A stretch of DNA of 64,000 nt from Malania oleifera (Eukaryota > Streptophyta > Magnoliopsida > Santalales > Ximeniaceae). The stretch lies in assembly GCF_029873635.1 (NCBI RefSeq), contig NC_080420.1:34308231-34372230 (forward strand), read 5' to 3'. The position numbers were made by a program, and so were the translations under genes. The notes under the pieces were generated by a model, which saw only the letters and a list, made by a program, of their open reading frames with translations, made no database searches and was not told where the DNA came from. This document shows, piece by piece, positions 50,064 through 61,165 of the stretch (within the stretch, counting starts at the first letter, position 1; every line of letters starts with the position of its first letter).

Positions 50064-50484
50064 CCTGCAAAGGTATAAAACCATTTTAGAACTCTATCAT
50101 AATATCTCACTAACACACCCATCATACTAAAATCCACAAATTATGTTGCTACAAACATTCCTCAATCCAGTCCTACCACTCAGAAACAAGACCCAACGAC
50201 AGTATTCATGGTTTTCCTGAATCGTTACCCTAGGAAAAACACAGAAACAACCCTGGTACCCTTGTCTCTAGGTTGCAAGATAGAACCCTAAACCCTAGGA
50301 AAAACACAGAAACAACCCTGGTACCCTTGTCTCTAGGTTGCAAGATAGAACCCTAAATTCTAATCTCATCCTCTAACAACAACTGACTCATATCTCGTCA
50401 ATATCCATTCCTATACTCTAGTATTGTATTCCGCTATTTACTAAAGTTTGCAGAACCTAGCAAACCTAGGCTCTGATACCAAAT
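50064..50484 (-). other. Gypsy leader with primer-binding site and a 65-bp duplication
   Basis: Adjoining the 5' LTR, the minus strand reads attTGGTATCAGAGCCTAGG (50,484-50,465), matching an initiator tRNA-Met primer site. The leader has two nearly identical tandem copies of a 65-bp segment (50,228-50,292 and 50,293-50,357, from ccctaggaaaaac to tagaaccctaaa). Confidence 0.85.
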
Positions 50485-52791
50485 TGTGATGCCCTGTTTT
50501 TTTATAATTTTTTTTTCATATAAATAATACATACACCACATATCGGCCACGTAAACTATTGATACCATAATATATAACTCGACTCAAAAGTGGGTACCGG
50601 GTATACAATCATATCCATACACAACCCTAATAGGGGAAGTCATTTCAAATACATACATACCACAGCAAATACACATACCAGAGTGCTACCATCTATATAT
50701 ACAAGTCAACTACAAAAACTCTAGGGGAATCAAACCTCCCTAGTACAAAATACTCACTCTGACTACACAGGGTATCTGCTCCCCTTTACCTTGGAGCTCT
50801 ATCACCATCTCTAGCTTAGTTTCTTGAAATATTTAAATGATTGGGTGAGACACATCTCAGTAAGAAGGAATAAATTATCTATAGTATGCGGCAGTATGAG
50901 ATTCATTATATAATAACACATATTCGTTCCAGTAATAATATCTTTTGAGAAAATATACCAATTCCATAATCGTAATCATATAGATATACAATACAAGCTT
51001 TAATAAGCTTTTACTTCCATTTCCAAAATGATTCATTTGTAACCCAAGTTTATCGACAAAGTTCCTAAGAATAGGGAAGCTTAGTTGCCTATACAAGCAG
51101 CTTCCCTTTGCTCTGGTATAGTTTGCAGCCTAGCCCAATTAACTCGAGTTCAGCTACACAGTAAGCCCTCAGGTGGTGTGTTTTACTTCGCTTTAATTAT
51201 TTATTAATTCACACCATGTCATTTCTCATTTTCTTTCTCGTTCTAGTTCTCATTTCATTTCCATTTTCATTTCATTTCCGTTTCCATTTCCTTTTCATTT
51301 TCCATTTCCATTTCTTTTTCATTTTCCATTTCCATATCCTTTTCATTTTCCATTTCCATATCTAGCTCATGAGTGTCACTAGTTACCAATATATCCATGT
51401 CTGTAATCATGGCTACCCTGAGGATATTTCTCCATGTCATGCTTCCCCCTATGAATAGGGTTGTGTAGCCCGAAGGCTGGACCTAACTGTGGTTGGCCGA
51501 CCCAATTAGGTCAAATATCATCACATATCTTGTATCTATAGTACGACTAACTGGCCAAAAACACTGATCTAGACTCAGGGGGCACAACAACTCTACTACA
51601 CAGCTCAGTCAATTGTCACGCCACACGCTCCACGAGTCTGTGTCGCTGCACTAACACCACTAGCAATGGTATCATACTCTCAATATCACAACCCATCATT
51701 AGGGTTTCCATATTCATCCATCAGGGTTATCACTACCACATACCAACAATCATTATGTGGTATTGGCATTTCATCAATCACATGTCTGTATTCCCCTTTC
51801 GCAATTTCACATTTCATTTATCACAATTTAATATTCATATTGCAAAATTCACGGTGCAATATTCGCATTTCACATATTCATATTTCTCATATTCACATTT
51901 CTCATTTTTATATTGCAGAATTAACATTACAATATTTTCATTTCACATATTTTCATTTCCCATAATCATATTTCTCATATTCACATTTCTCATTCTCATA
52001 TTGCAGAATTAACATTGCAATATTTTCATTTCACATATTCAATATCAGTATTCTCAACACATTTCATCATTTCAATGATATTTTCTCAGTTCACAATTCA
52101 TCTTATCCTGTACTATCATATACATGTCTTATTTCACAATTACTCGGTGTTTCTCAATACACATTATCATATCTTAGAAGATATATATATTCTAGTATAT
52201 TTTATTTCCATCATTCTTCCACATTTCAAATCCCATATATCAATACACATTTCATGAACTCATATATCTCAAGGTAATTCATTTAACCCAATTTAAACAT
52301 TTCTCAATATAAATCATATGCCACACAAATTTCATCTGATATTTATATTATAAATAAATTTTAGGTAAAATATTATATACCATTTCACATACTTCTCAAA
52401 GCATAATTTCCAAAAAAAAAGAAAACTGCTACAATTTATTCCCCTTACTTGGCTTACTGAGATTCCACTAAACACCCAATTTTCTGCGTCCTTCGGCGTT
52501 CGTAACCCAAAAACCTACAATACACATTTTTCCCAAATTATTCCAAACAACTCATGGAATAACTTCCATTTAACACCTCCTACATTTCATATACTCCAAA
52601 TTAACTTTAAAATCCTAAAATACACCACTTACCCTGGTTTTGGGATGGTGTCCCGGAACCCCAACTTGAAAATCTGCTCTGCGTACATTGGAGAGAATCT
52701 TTCCAAGAACCTCATGGTGGTTCTTGATTGTCAATTTGAGCTTTAATGAAGTCGGAATCGAAGAGAGAAGGAAGAAGGGTTGTGGTTTGCA

Positions 52792-52867
<76 letters not shown>

Positions 52868-53137
52868 TGTGTGTGTGTGAGTGAGTGAATTTTATTTTTT
52901 CTTACAAAACACTCGCAGGATCCTTTTTAATTGACTCACTACAGAGAAAACTGTCTCCGATTTTCCATTTAATCGGTTTGATTTTTACCATTTACCCTTT
53001 ACTGACCCGTGGTAAAACCCCGAAACTGTCGTCGGTTTTCTTCCTCCTTCAGAAAATCATCGCCGATTTTCTCCTTCCTAAGCCAAAAATCCCTTTTTCC
53101 CAATTTCTTTTATTATTTTATTTTCTAGATTTCTACA
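50485..53137 (-). mobile_element. 5' LTR of the minus-strand gypsy element (right LTR)
   Basis: It starts TGTGATGCCC and ends TTTCTACA, 2653 bp, followed by target duplication ggtaa (53,138-53,142). It is collinear with the left LTR except at about 50,797-51,130, where some 330 bases (including gtgagacacatctcagtaagaagg) replace about 40-50 bases of the left LTR. The microsatellite at 52,796-52,878 is a long (GA)n followed by (GT)n. Many substitutions separate the LTRs, so the insertion is not young. Confidence 0.85.
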
Positions 53138-53142
53138 GGTAA

Positions 53143-54097
53143 GCTTCAACCGAGATCTGAGAAGGGTCTGAAGCTGACAAAGAAACTAAGTTTTCTCACA
53201 CCCTTCTTGTTTTTATTTAATCTGAATGCTGGTTGGTTTATTGTTTGAATATTGATTCGTGCATTAAAATGTTCATATGGTTGTGTTTAGAATATGGCAT
53301 CTGATCCTGTGATGATATTGTTGAATGTTGTTTTTGATCATCGTGGTTTATGATTGCAGTGTAAAGGGGTTTTTGGTTTGCCGAATGTGGGGTTGAAGAC
53401 GAGTCAACTCGTCTTCAACTCGATTGGGTGCGTGTGGGTTGACTTGCATGAGTCACTCGGGGTGAGTTGAGTGGTTTCGGTGAAGCCCAAGTTAGGTTGG
53501 GTCTCACGTGTAGTGTGGCACACGTGAGCTTTGGTTTATTTGTAAATGGGCTTTGTTAAAATCTTGACCATGGGCAACAATTATTTTAGAAAGGGCTGTT
53601 TTTTTTAAAAAAAAAATAAAAAATAAAAAAATGGGCTATGGTTTATTTTCAAATGATTTGGGGTCAAGTTTTAAAATCATGGGTTGCGGGTGGTTTTTTA
53701 AATGAGCTGGCTAGAGGTTAGTTTTCAAAATGGGCTGGAGGGTTTTAAACTTGAACTGAGCCAAGTAGGGTGATTTTAAAATGGGCCATGAGTTTAAAAT
53801 TGAAATGGGTAGACCCGGGGTGATTTTAAAATGGGCCATGAGTTTAAAACTGAACTAGGTAGCCCCGAGTTAGTTTTCAAGATGGGCTGGAAGGTTTGGT
53901 TCCGAGTATGGGGCTAGGATTCAAAGGATCCAGACCTAAATTCGGGTTTGGGTTCGGGGGTTCAATTCAGGTTCAAATAGGGTTCACGTGAGAACAATTT
54001 TCTGGTTTCAAACCCGGATTCAAGTTCTGGTTCGGATCAAGAGATTTGAACTTGAGCTTAGATTTGGTGAGTATCAAGAAATCGAATCCAAAGTCAG
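53143..54097 (+). mobile_element. Element X, third part
   Basis: It resumes from ggtaa|gcttcaaccgag after the gypsy insertion. It has a perfect 12-bp inverted repeat with a 2-base loop at 53,393-53,418 and a roughly 50-bp tandem region at about 53,665-53,905 (gattttaaaatgggccatgag, clearest copies from 53,770 and 53,820). No recognisable ORF. It is interrupted by the SIRE-like element at 54,098. Confidence 0.5.
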
Positions 54098-56081
54098 TGT
54101 TGACCTTGTAGGTCACACCCAGTTTTGATTATGACAAATACTCTTGGTACTAATGGTTGTACTAAGAATTACATGCAGGTTCACTTTGTGAACGCTTCAG
54201 GGTTAAAAGACATATCATGATGGCATAAGGTGTTCGTGCCAAAGAATGAAGATCTATGTGTTGTAATTTGTATTCATTTGTTTATTTCTTCATTCTAGGA
54301 TGTAATTTATTATGAACTGTGCACGTGTATGGCTTGTAATAATTTGCATCACGCATGGTAGGTAGGTATGCTCAAAAAGACCATAGTTGGACCTTAGGTA
54401 CGTACACTAAGGACATAAGTCCCCTACATCACTTATCTTAATCAGGGGAATCAAAATAAGACTAAAATGCACTTAATGGGAAAAGATGAGAGGGTTCGGG
54501 TGACCTAACCTTTGCCATGTAAAGCGGCTCGGGAGACCGAACTAGTCAACACGTTTACTTGGTCTTTGGGCACTCGAATCTATTTTGTGCATACCTTCCT
54601 AGGGCACCTGAAAGCCTATCAAGGCACTTTTCAACTACTCGGGCGATTGAAAGTTTACGTTCAAAAGGAGACTCGAGCAACCGAATTGCCTAGTTCGGTT
54701 AACTGAGCTATAAGTCGGGCACTTAAACTATCGAACAATTGCTACTAACTTTGAGTCGGCTGACCGACCTATCCTTTAGGCACTCGAACATCAAAAAGAT
54801 GAATTTTTTACTGTGTTTGTTCGGGCACCCGAACCTTTGGCTAGGCACCCGAACCTTACGAGTTAAAATATTTTTACAGAATTTTTAAAAGGGGTAAAAA
54901 GGGTTAATATCCTTAATGGTCTTTTAAACAAATTTAATTATACCCACTATGTCCCAAACAGTCAAAAATTCCTCCTTGCTTATATATACTCATTCATTTG
55001 TCTTAATTAGTAAGGATTAGCAAACTTGATTAGGGCAAAATTCTCTCAATTTTCAAAACCCTATATTAGCCAAATATCACTTCCAAACACTCACAAACTC
55101 TTCATTCTTGATTTCTCAAAAGCATTGTGAGTATCTTGTAAGGCTAGTGTGCTTAATAACATTTGCTAGAACTCTTATTTACATTGTTGCCTGATCAATT
55201 TTCTGAGAGAGTTTAGCATTAAAGTTCTTCCATTGGTTTCATTTGATAAACCTAGAGTGGAGAGACTTTGAGAGTTGTGGTTCTTGCATTGTTGTTGCAG
55301 GATACCTAAACCTAGATTTTGTGTGCAAAAATCCTTCTCAAAAGCTAGTGTCTCAAACAACTCTTGTGTGCTTTGAATATTAGAATACATTATTGAGTTT
55401 GTTTGTTTGAACTTGCTTAAGATATTCTTAAACCCTAATATGATATTGTATTATTCACATAGTGTGTTTCAAATATTGTTTGGGTATACACTCTAGATCT
55501 AAACTGAAAACTTATACGTGATTGAGTATTTAGCACACGTTAGAGCACTGAGCATATTGACATATCATTCATGCTTGCATTATTGATTGAGCTATACTAG
55601 TGCACACATCTGCTTGTCTAGAATCGAATTTACGTGTACACATTTTATACACATTGGTTGTATTCCAGGCGTGAGCTTGGAGAGGGAGACTAGCGTTGTG
55701 GAATAGTCCCGAATTGGCTTAGACCTGGTTAGGAAAGTTAGGTGCGCCATCCTGTTACGGCATGTCGGTTGAGGTTAGCCCCTTGAATTGATCTGGCTGT
55801 ATTAGGTGTTGCTCCACCCATTTAAGTGAGCATTATAGTGGTAATCCTTGTGCTAGTGTGGCCAAGGCAAGGACGTAGGCACAGTTGGCCGAACCCCAAT
55901 AACATATCTTGCATGTTCTTTACATTTCCACACTTTATCTTTATTGCACGTGTATGTTTATTTGCTAATTGTGTAGACTGACTCTAGGTTGGTTTGTAAT
56001 ATAAATTAAATTTGTTAACCTAGGCAATAAATTTTAAATACCCAATTCACCCCCCCTTTTGGGGTTGTACCAAATCTAACA
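54098..56081 (+). mobile_element. 5' LTR of a SIRE/Maximus-like copia relative
   Basis: It starts TGTTGACCTTGTAGG and ends CAAATCTAACA, 1984 bp. U3-like features are a cluster of cgg.cgaccgaac / gggcacccgaac motifs at about 54,495-54,865 and a TATA box at 54,981-54,988. It is collinear with 61,166-63,121. Immediately downstream, tgggtttcagagcc (56,083-56,096) is a mutated Met-type primer site. A matching 71-codon frame (55,175-55,390, minus) occurs in both LTRs but has no known motif and is not accepted as a gene. Confidence 0.8.
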
Positions 56082-56133
56082 ATGGGTTTCAGAGCCTCGT
56101 AACTTAGACCTAAACGTCACTTAGCAAAAGATC

Positions 56134-57445
56134 ATGATGACTCGTATTAGTGCATCCCCTTCATGTGAGGGAAGACTAGTCACACACTCACCTGTATTCT
56201 ATGGTAATAATTATGCTGTATGGAAATTCAGGATGACTGTGTATGTGAAAGCCTTAAATTGGAAATTTTGGAAAGTCATTGATTAGGGTGATTGTGTTCC
56301 TATGAAATCTATTGGGTGTACTGATGTTCCTAAATTTGAGTGTGAACTAAATGATCATGATAGGGACTTACTACAAGTAAATTTTGATGCCATGAGTACC
56401 TTACTGCATGCTTTAGATTCTAATGTTTTATGTGAGGTTATGGCATGTAGTAGTGCTAAGCAGATTTGGGGCGAACTTGAGTGGAGATATGATGTGTCCA
56501 TCAAAAGGAAGACATCTCTCCATGCTACTTAGGCTCCATTAATCTCAAGGAAGGTAACCAGTGTTTTGTGGCTTTGACTAATGATGAGGTTATCTGAGTT
56601 CCTTTTTTCTTAGTAGATAAATATGAACATGATTCATGTGCTGATTTGAATGTTGTATCTGATTATAAATCATATGATAGTAGTGATTGTGAAAGCATGT
56701 CATCTTATGAGGAATTGCAAATTGAATACATGAGGACTCATAAGTTACTTGTAAAATCAAATAAGAAATACTCTGTATTGAAAGACAAGTATGATGCGTG
56801 CATTAAGGAATGTGACTCAAAAATTCTTGCTGAAAGAGAAAATAATTTGAAAATTAAAAGACTAGAGAGCAAGAATGAATCATTAGAAAATGAATTGGCT
56901 GGCTTGAAATCTAAAGCTTCTAATGATGATGAAAAGAACCACTTGATTGCAGATCTTGAAGTAAAGCAAACAATTTGTCTAAAGAACTTTTGAAACTTCA
57001 GATTGCTTGTAAAGATTTGGAAAACTCAAAAATTCAAGATCTAGAGAAGTAAATAGAAGAACAATAAAGGTAAGGAAAACTTTGAAAAATTGCTAGGTGC
57101 ACAAAAGATGACCTTAGATAAGGAAGGTATAGGTTATAATGGAATTGAAAATAAGAAAAGAAAAAACCTATACATGGGGTACTTTGTAAAAGAATCAAAA
57201 TATTATGCTAGTACCTCATTTGGTCCATACATTCACACCACATGCATCTTATGTAAAAAGAAGGGGTACACAAAATTTGATTGCCCGTTTAAAAGAAAAG
57301 GTGTGAATCCCAAAGAGGTATGGAAAATTAAGGAATCACCAACTCCTAACCCATCAAAAATAAAAAGAAGAAAAATGGTATGGGTTATTAAAAAAGAAAA
57401 CCCCTTAAAAGTCAAGGAAGAACTTGCTCAAACAGGAATTGCATG
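56134..57445 (+). pseudogene. Copia-type gag with UBN2-like domain, coiled coil and zinc-knuckle-like motif
   Basis: It opens at the ATG at 56,134. The first part (FYGNNYAVWKFRMTVYVKAL, one TAG, then 56,302-56,532 ending LEWRYDVSIKRKTSLHAT) matches the UBN2/DUF4219-type gag of SIRE and related copia elements. Frame is lost at about 56,532, apparently with internal deletion. It resumes at about 56,646-56,993 with SYEELQIEYMRTHKLL and a long charged coiled coil (NLKIKRLESKNESLENEL). A third stretch, 57,090-57,446, has CILCKKKGYTKFDC, a knuckle with His changed to Tyr. After this, where protease should begin, no pol sequence is found. Confidence 0.7.
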
Positions 57446-57446
57446 A

Positions 57447-57890
57447 TCACATAGCTCTTCCTTAGTAGTTAGGATTAGCTATAGGGGGTAGCATTCTTTA
57501 AGGGGTTAGGAAGTGGCTTGGGGATAATAAATGTAAAATCTTAGTATATTAACCTTTCAAAATATTGCATACTAAGTATTTTGAAAAATCAAGCCAATCT
57601 TTGAATTCAAGTATCAAACCAATCTAAACTAAATGAACATATTCATTGGTTAATTTTAAATCATTATCTGTTTGAATAAAAATTCACTTCCAAATGGACA
57701 CGACACATTTGCCTTGTATTTAAATTTCAAATTGCTTAACTCTCACTTAAGTATAAATATCTAATGTTAAGCATACCTTGTCCAATGTACAAATTTGAGG
57801 TTTAGAAATTAAAGTCAAAAATTTTGTCCTAAACTCACCTTGAAGCCCTATTAACACTTTAAATCTCATAGATAAACCATAGGGTCTCTA
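57447..57890. other. Region after gag where pol is missing
   Basis: Only short AT-rich frames; I see no protease, integrase or reverse transcriptase motif on either strand. The element thus passes straight from gag to the motif array and second ORF. Confidence 0.5.
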
Positions 57891-58384
57891 GCTTTGAAAA
57901 TCCAGTCAAATAAGAACAAGTGGACCAAGCTCGGGCGACCAAACCAAACAGTGCATTTGCACTTTGGTTGACCAAACTTGAAGTTTGACCAAGCCATTGA
58001 CCACACTCCGGGCGACTGAACTTTCAGGTTCAAAATAGCTCGTGCTGCCGAACTTCTTTGGGTCCCCAAACATGTTTTCAGGTTATCGAACTAGGATTTC
58101 GAGCGACCGGTAAGAATAGTTCAAACTCAATTCAAGCGGTCGACCCTCGAAAATACAAAATGACGCCTCAAATTCAGCCAACCGAATCAATGTTCGGACT
58201 ACCGAAAAGACTTAGTGGGTGCTCATATTTAAAGCTATTTGGGCGACCGAACTTCTGCTCAGGCGCTTGAACCACGCTGATATATATATGCTTCTCCGTG
58301 AAAATTAGCTTATTTTCTCCAATTTCCTTGAGTGCCTCCTTTATTTTCCTCTTATTCTAGCTCAGTTTTCTTTAAGATTTTTCT
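57891..58384 (+). promoter_or_regulatory. LTR-like promoter region ahead of the second ORF
   Basis: About ten gggcgaccgaac-like motifs (for example at 57,932, 58,010, 58,138 ggtcgacc and 58,240) occupy 57,925-58,260, followed by a TATA-like tatatatatg at 58,281 and an ATG at 58,385. This is the same order (motif array, TATA, leader) as in the element's own LTRs. Promoter activity is inferred; it may be a relic of an LTR insertion. Confidence 0.45.
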
Positions 58385-59536
58385 ATGGCAAGGGAACAGA
58401 GACGTGTTGCTGCAGGGGTTCCATTGGATCAATAGTTTCCCACATCTAATTGGTGAATCAAATATGAGAAAATCTTTCGCCTTAAAGACCCCATTTTGGG
58501 AAAAATCCTTGATATCGAATTCATGCAAACCCACTTAAACAATGTCCTCGACATGTTTCAATATCAAGGATGGTATGAGTTCATTGCTTTTCAGCCCAGG
58601 GGGGGTGTACCTGCTGCTCATATGGCTCTTTTATGCCAATCTTGCTCAAGATGGCCAGGGCTACTACTCCAGGGTGCTCGAGACGGATCTCCACTTTGAT
58701 GACACCTATCTGGCAGAGACTTTTGAGATCCAGCGTGGCAACTTCATCTGCCCCGACTCTTCCTCCTCCTAGATAGCTGAGCAAGACTTCACGTTGAGTA
58801 CATTCGTCAATTTAGTTATGACGAATCGAGTAGCTAATCTGACTCATACTCCTAGCTACAGATCCTTGACTCTAGAGGCAAAGGTGGTACACCACCTAAT
58901 TTCCTATAACATCTTGCCTAAGTCAGGATTGAGGGATCATGTATCCTATTTGGATTGCTTTATGATGTGGTGTCTCTTCACCAGAAAGAAGCTAGACCTA
59001 CCTAGACTGATCCTACGGTGGATGTTTGTCAAAACCGTTGGAAAGAGGATCATTCTTCCCTGTGGTGGGATTTTGTCTAGGATATTTGTTAGAGAAAGGC
59101 TAAATAGGTCACCACTTGCCACCATCAAGAAGGTCTGCCCTCCGTCTTCAACTCCACCACTTTAAAGTTTATGGGTTATGAGCTCACCGGCAATATGTGG
59201 TTGCCCACTACACATGAGAGAGACCTAGGAGATCAGGAGGTCCCACAGGAGCTGCCTTATGTACCATCTAGCGTCGAGATCATGGTGGCATTTACCGATC
59301 TCTATGCCTCATTTCAGGAGTTCCGAGTCTTCATGACTGAGTAGGCGTCTTCATCACAGGCTAGACTTGACTCCCTTTACAATAAGTTCATCGAGTTCCA
59401 GTCCGAGGTACGAGCTAACTTCCATATCCTCGGTGAGCGGCTACGAGAGATGAATGACGAGGACATTGGGGAGGATGACCAGATGGAGTAGAGTGGTGTG
59501 GAGGATGATGATGATCATGACGACAGGGAGACCTAG
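58385..59536 (+). pseudogene. Second ORF: plant transposon-protein-like (Transposase_32 type) or env-like ORF, broken
   Basis: It starts MAREQRRVAAGVPLD at 58,385, followed by stops. Frame 58,496-58,604 reads HLNNVLDMFQYQGWYEFIAF. At a run of seven G (58,599-58,605) the frame shifts and continues to 59,165 with VYLLLIWLFYANLAQDGQG, VHHLISYNILPKSG and RKKLDLPRLILRWM. Another shift leads to a C-terminal part (about 59,160-59,536) with a helical segment and an acidic EDDDDHDD tail. The FYANL and HLISYNILP blocks resemble the 'putative plant transposon protein' domain found in pol-less plant retroelements. SIRE elements carry an env-like ORF at this place, the main alternative. It does not encode an intact protein. 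Confidence 0.55.
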
Positions 59537-61165
59537 GAGTGCTTCATTTCGTCATTCTACAGCTCCTTATTTGATCATCTGTTATGTTTTATTCAGATAC
59601 ACTTTTATTTGGTTTGTATGTAGTTTAAAACAGCTTCTATATTTGTTTCTTTTGACGATCACACTCACCACATACACACATAGATACTATGATATGGTGA
59701 CTGTGCTTTTGTTTACGATTATATATATATATATATATCTGCAGTACCTTGATTTGCATGTATTTGTGCTTGGATGACTATTCTATTGAAATGCATGCTT
59801 AGTGTAGAAAGCCTCCTACATGGCGGATGCAGTTGATAAGAATTTTCTGCTGGTAGATTATAGGTTCTCACATACCTTACTCTTGAGATACTGCCTGTTT
59901 GAGAATCGTTTTTGTGTAAGTAAAATTTGAGAAATGTCCTGTTTACAGCCGGCATGCTGCCGAATTTTCTGTAGATATTTGCCCAAATGATTGAAACGAT
60001 TTGTTATATATATTATCTTGTGTGCAAATGTTATTTAATCTTGAAGTCTAAACATTTACGCTTGACTCATTTGTGTTGAAATGTTAAATTCCTTAGGGCT
60101 GGTTGTGCGTATATATTTAAAGTGGTTGAATATTGACAGGTTTTTATGGAATTGATTACATCTTCAAACAAAATGCTGCACAAATTTTTGAAACCTTTGC
60201 ACATAACTTTATATCATTTTATGAATGCGAAACTCCTTCAACTTGAGTTGTGCTTCCAAAATGATTTGTAAATTTTACTCAAGTTGATTTTTAAAGAAAA
60301 TGCATTTTCTTTAGGGGGAGGTCACTTAACATTGAAATCATTAAGACCTAAGGAATGAAATTTTTCTATATACATAATGTGGAAAATACATTCACTAGGT
60401 GATATCAATGTGCATGTTTTTGACAAAATCTTTATTAGATATTATGCTCATTTCAAAATATCATGCCCTTACAAATATTAGTGTGTTTATCAATTAGCAT
60501 GATTATAGTTGGTAGGCTCACTACCACATAAGTATAACACTTGGTATCAAACTGACATGTTTTCATTATACAATACCTTGTGGAAATTCGAGCTTGTTTT
60601 GGCAAACAAAAATGACTATGATACAAATTACGTGAACATATTTTTGAAAGGATGAGTGAAAACCAAATGAAAATTTTAATTTTCATCCTTGCATAATCAT
60701 TCATTGGGGGAGTATAGAACATTAAAATTATCAATTGGTATCATATACTAAATGCTACTCTTACTTCCTTGATACACATTCTGTTTGGATTACTTAGTTG
60801 CAATTTGCTTCAAACTGTGTATGGAAACTCCAAACAGGTCACTTAGACACAGGGTTATGATTGGGAATGCTCTCTTTTCAAATGACATGCTGCTGAATTT
60901 TTTTCCCAATGTACCTTCTGTATCTACATGACAGACTTTGCCTTCGTTTCTTACTGCTTAAACCCTTTTTGTTGTTGCCAAAAGGGGGAGAAGAGGCAAA
61001 AGTAGGGTAAAACTGCACTTAATCAGATTGTTAATTATTCTTAATCTTTTATTATCCTTTATTACCCATCACTTTAATTATCTTTATGCATAAAGTCAGG
61101 GGGAGCCTTTATTGGCTGAACCCACTTTTGCATAAAGTATTTGCCATCATCAAAAAGGGGGAGAT
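59537..61165 (+). other. 3' non-coding region with five polypurine-tract-like runs
   Basis: No ORF of note. AGGGGGAG-type runs occur at about 60,313-60,320, 60,706-60,712, 60,980-60,997, 61,098-61,104 and 61,152-61,164. The last (caaaaagggggaga) abuts the 3' LTR and is the functional polypurine tract by position. A TA tract lies at 59,720-59,740. Confidence 0.65.

Noticed and set aside
45407..50484. Possibility of an integrated pararetrovirus rather than a gypsy element
   Set aside because: The presence of integrase, LTRs, PBS, PPT and 5-bp target duplications fits a Ty3/gypsy retrotransposon; no movement-protein or pararetroviral coat motif was seen.
55175..55390. Minus-strand frame found in both SIRE-like LTRs (also 62,226-62,474)
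   Set aside because: Conservation is explained by the two LTRs being copies of each other; it opposes the element's transcription and has no recognisable domain.
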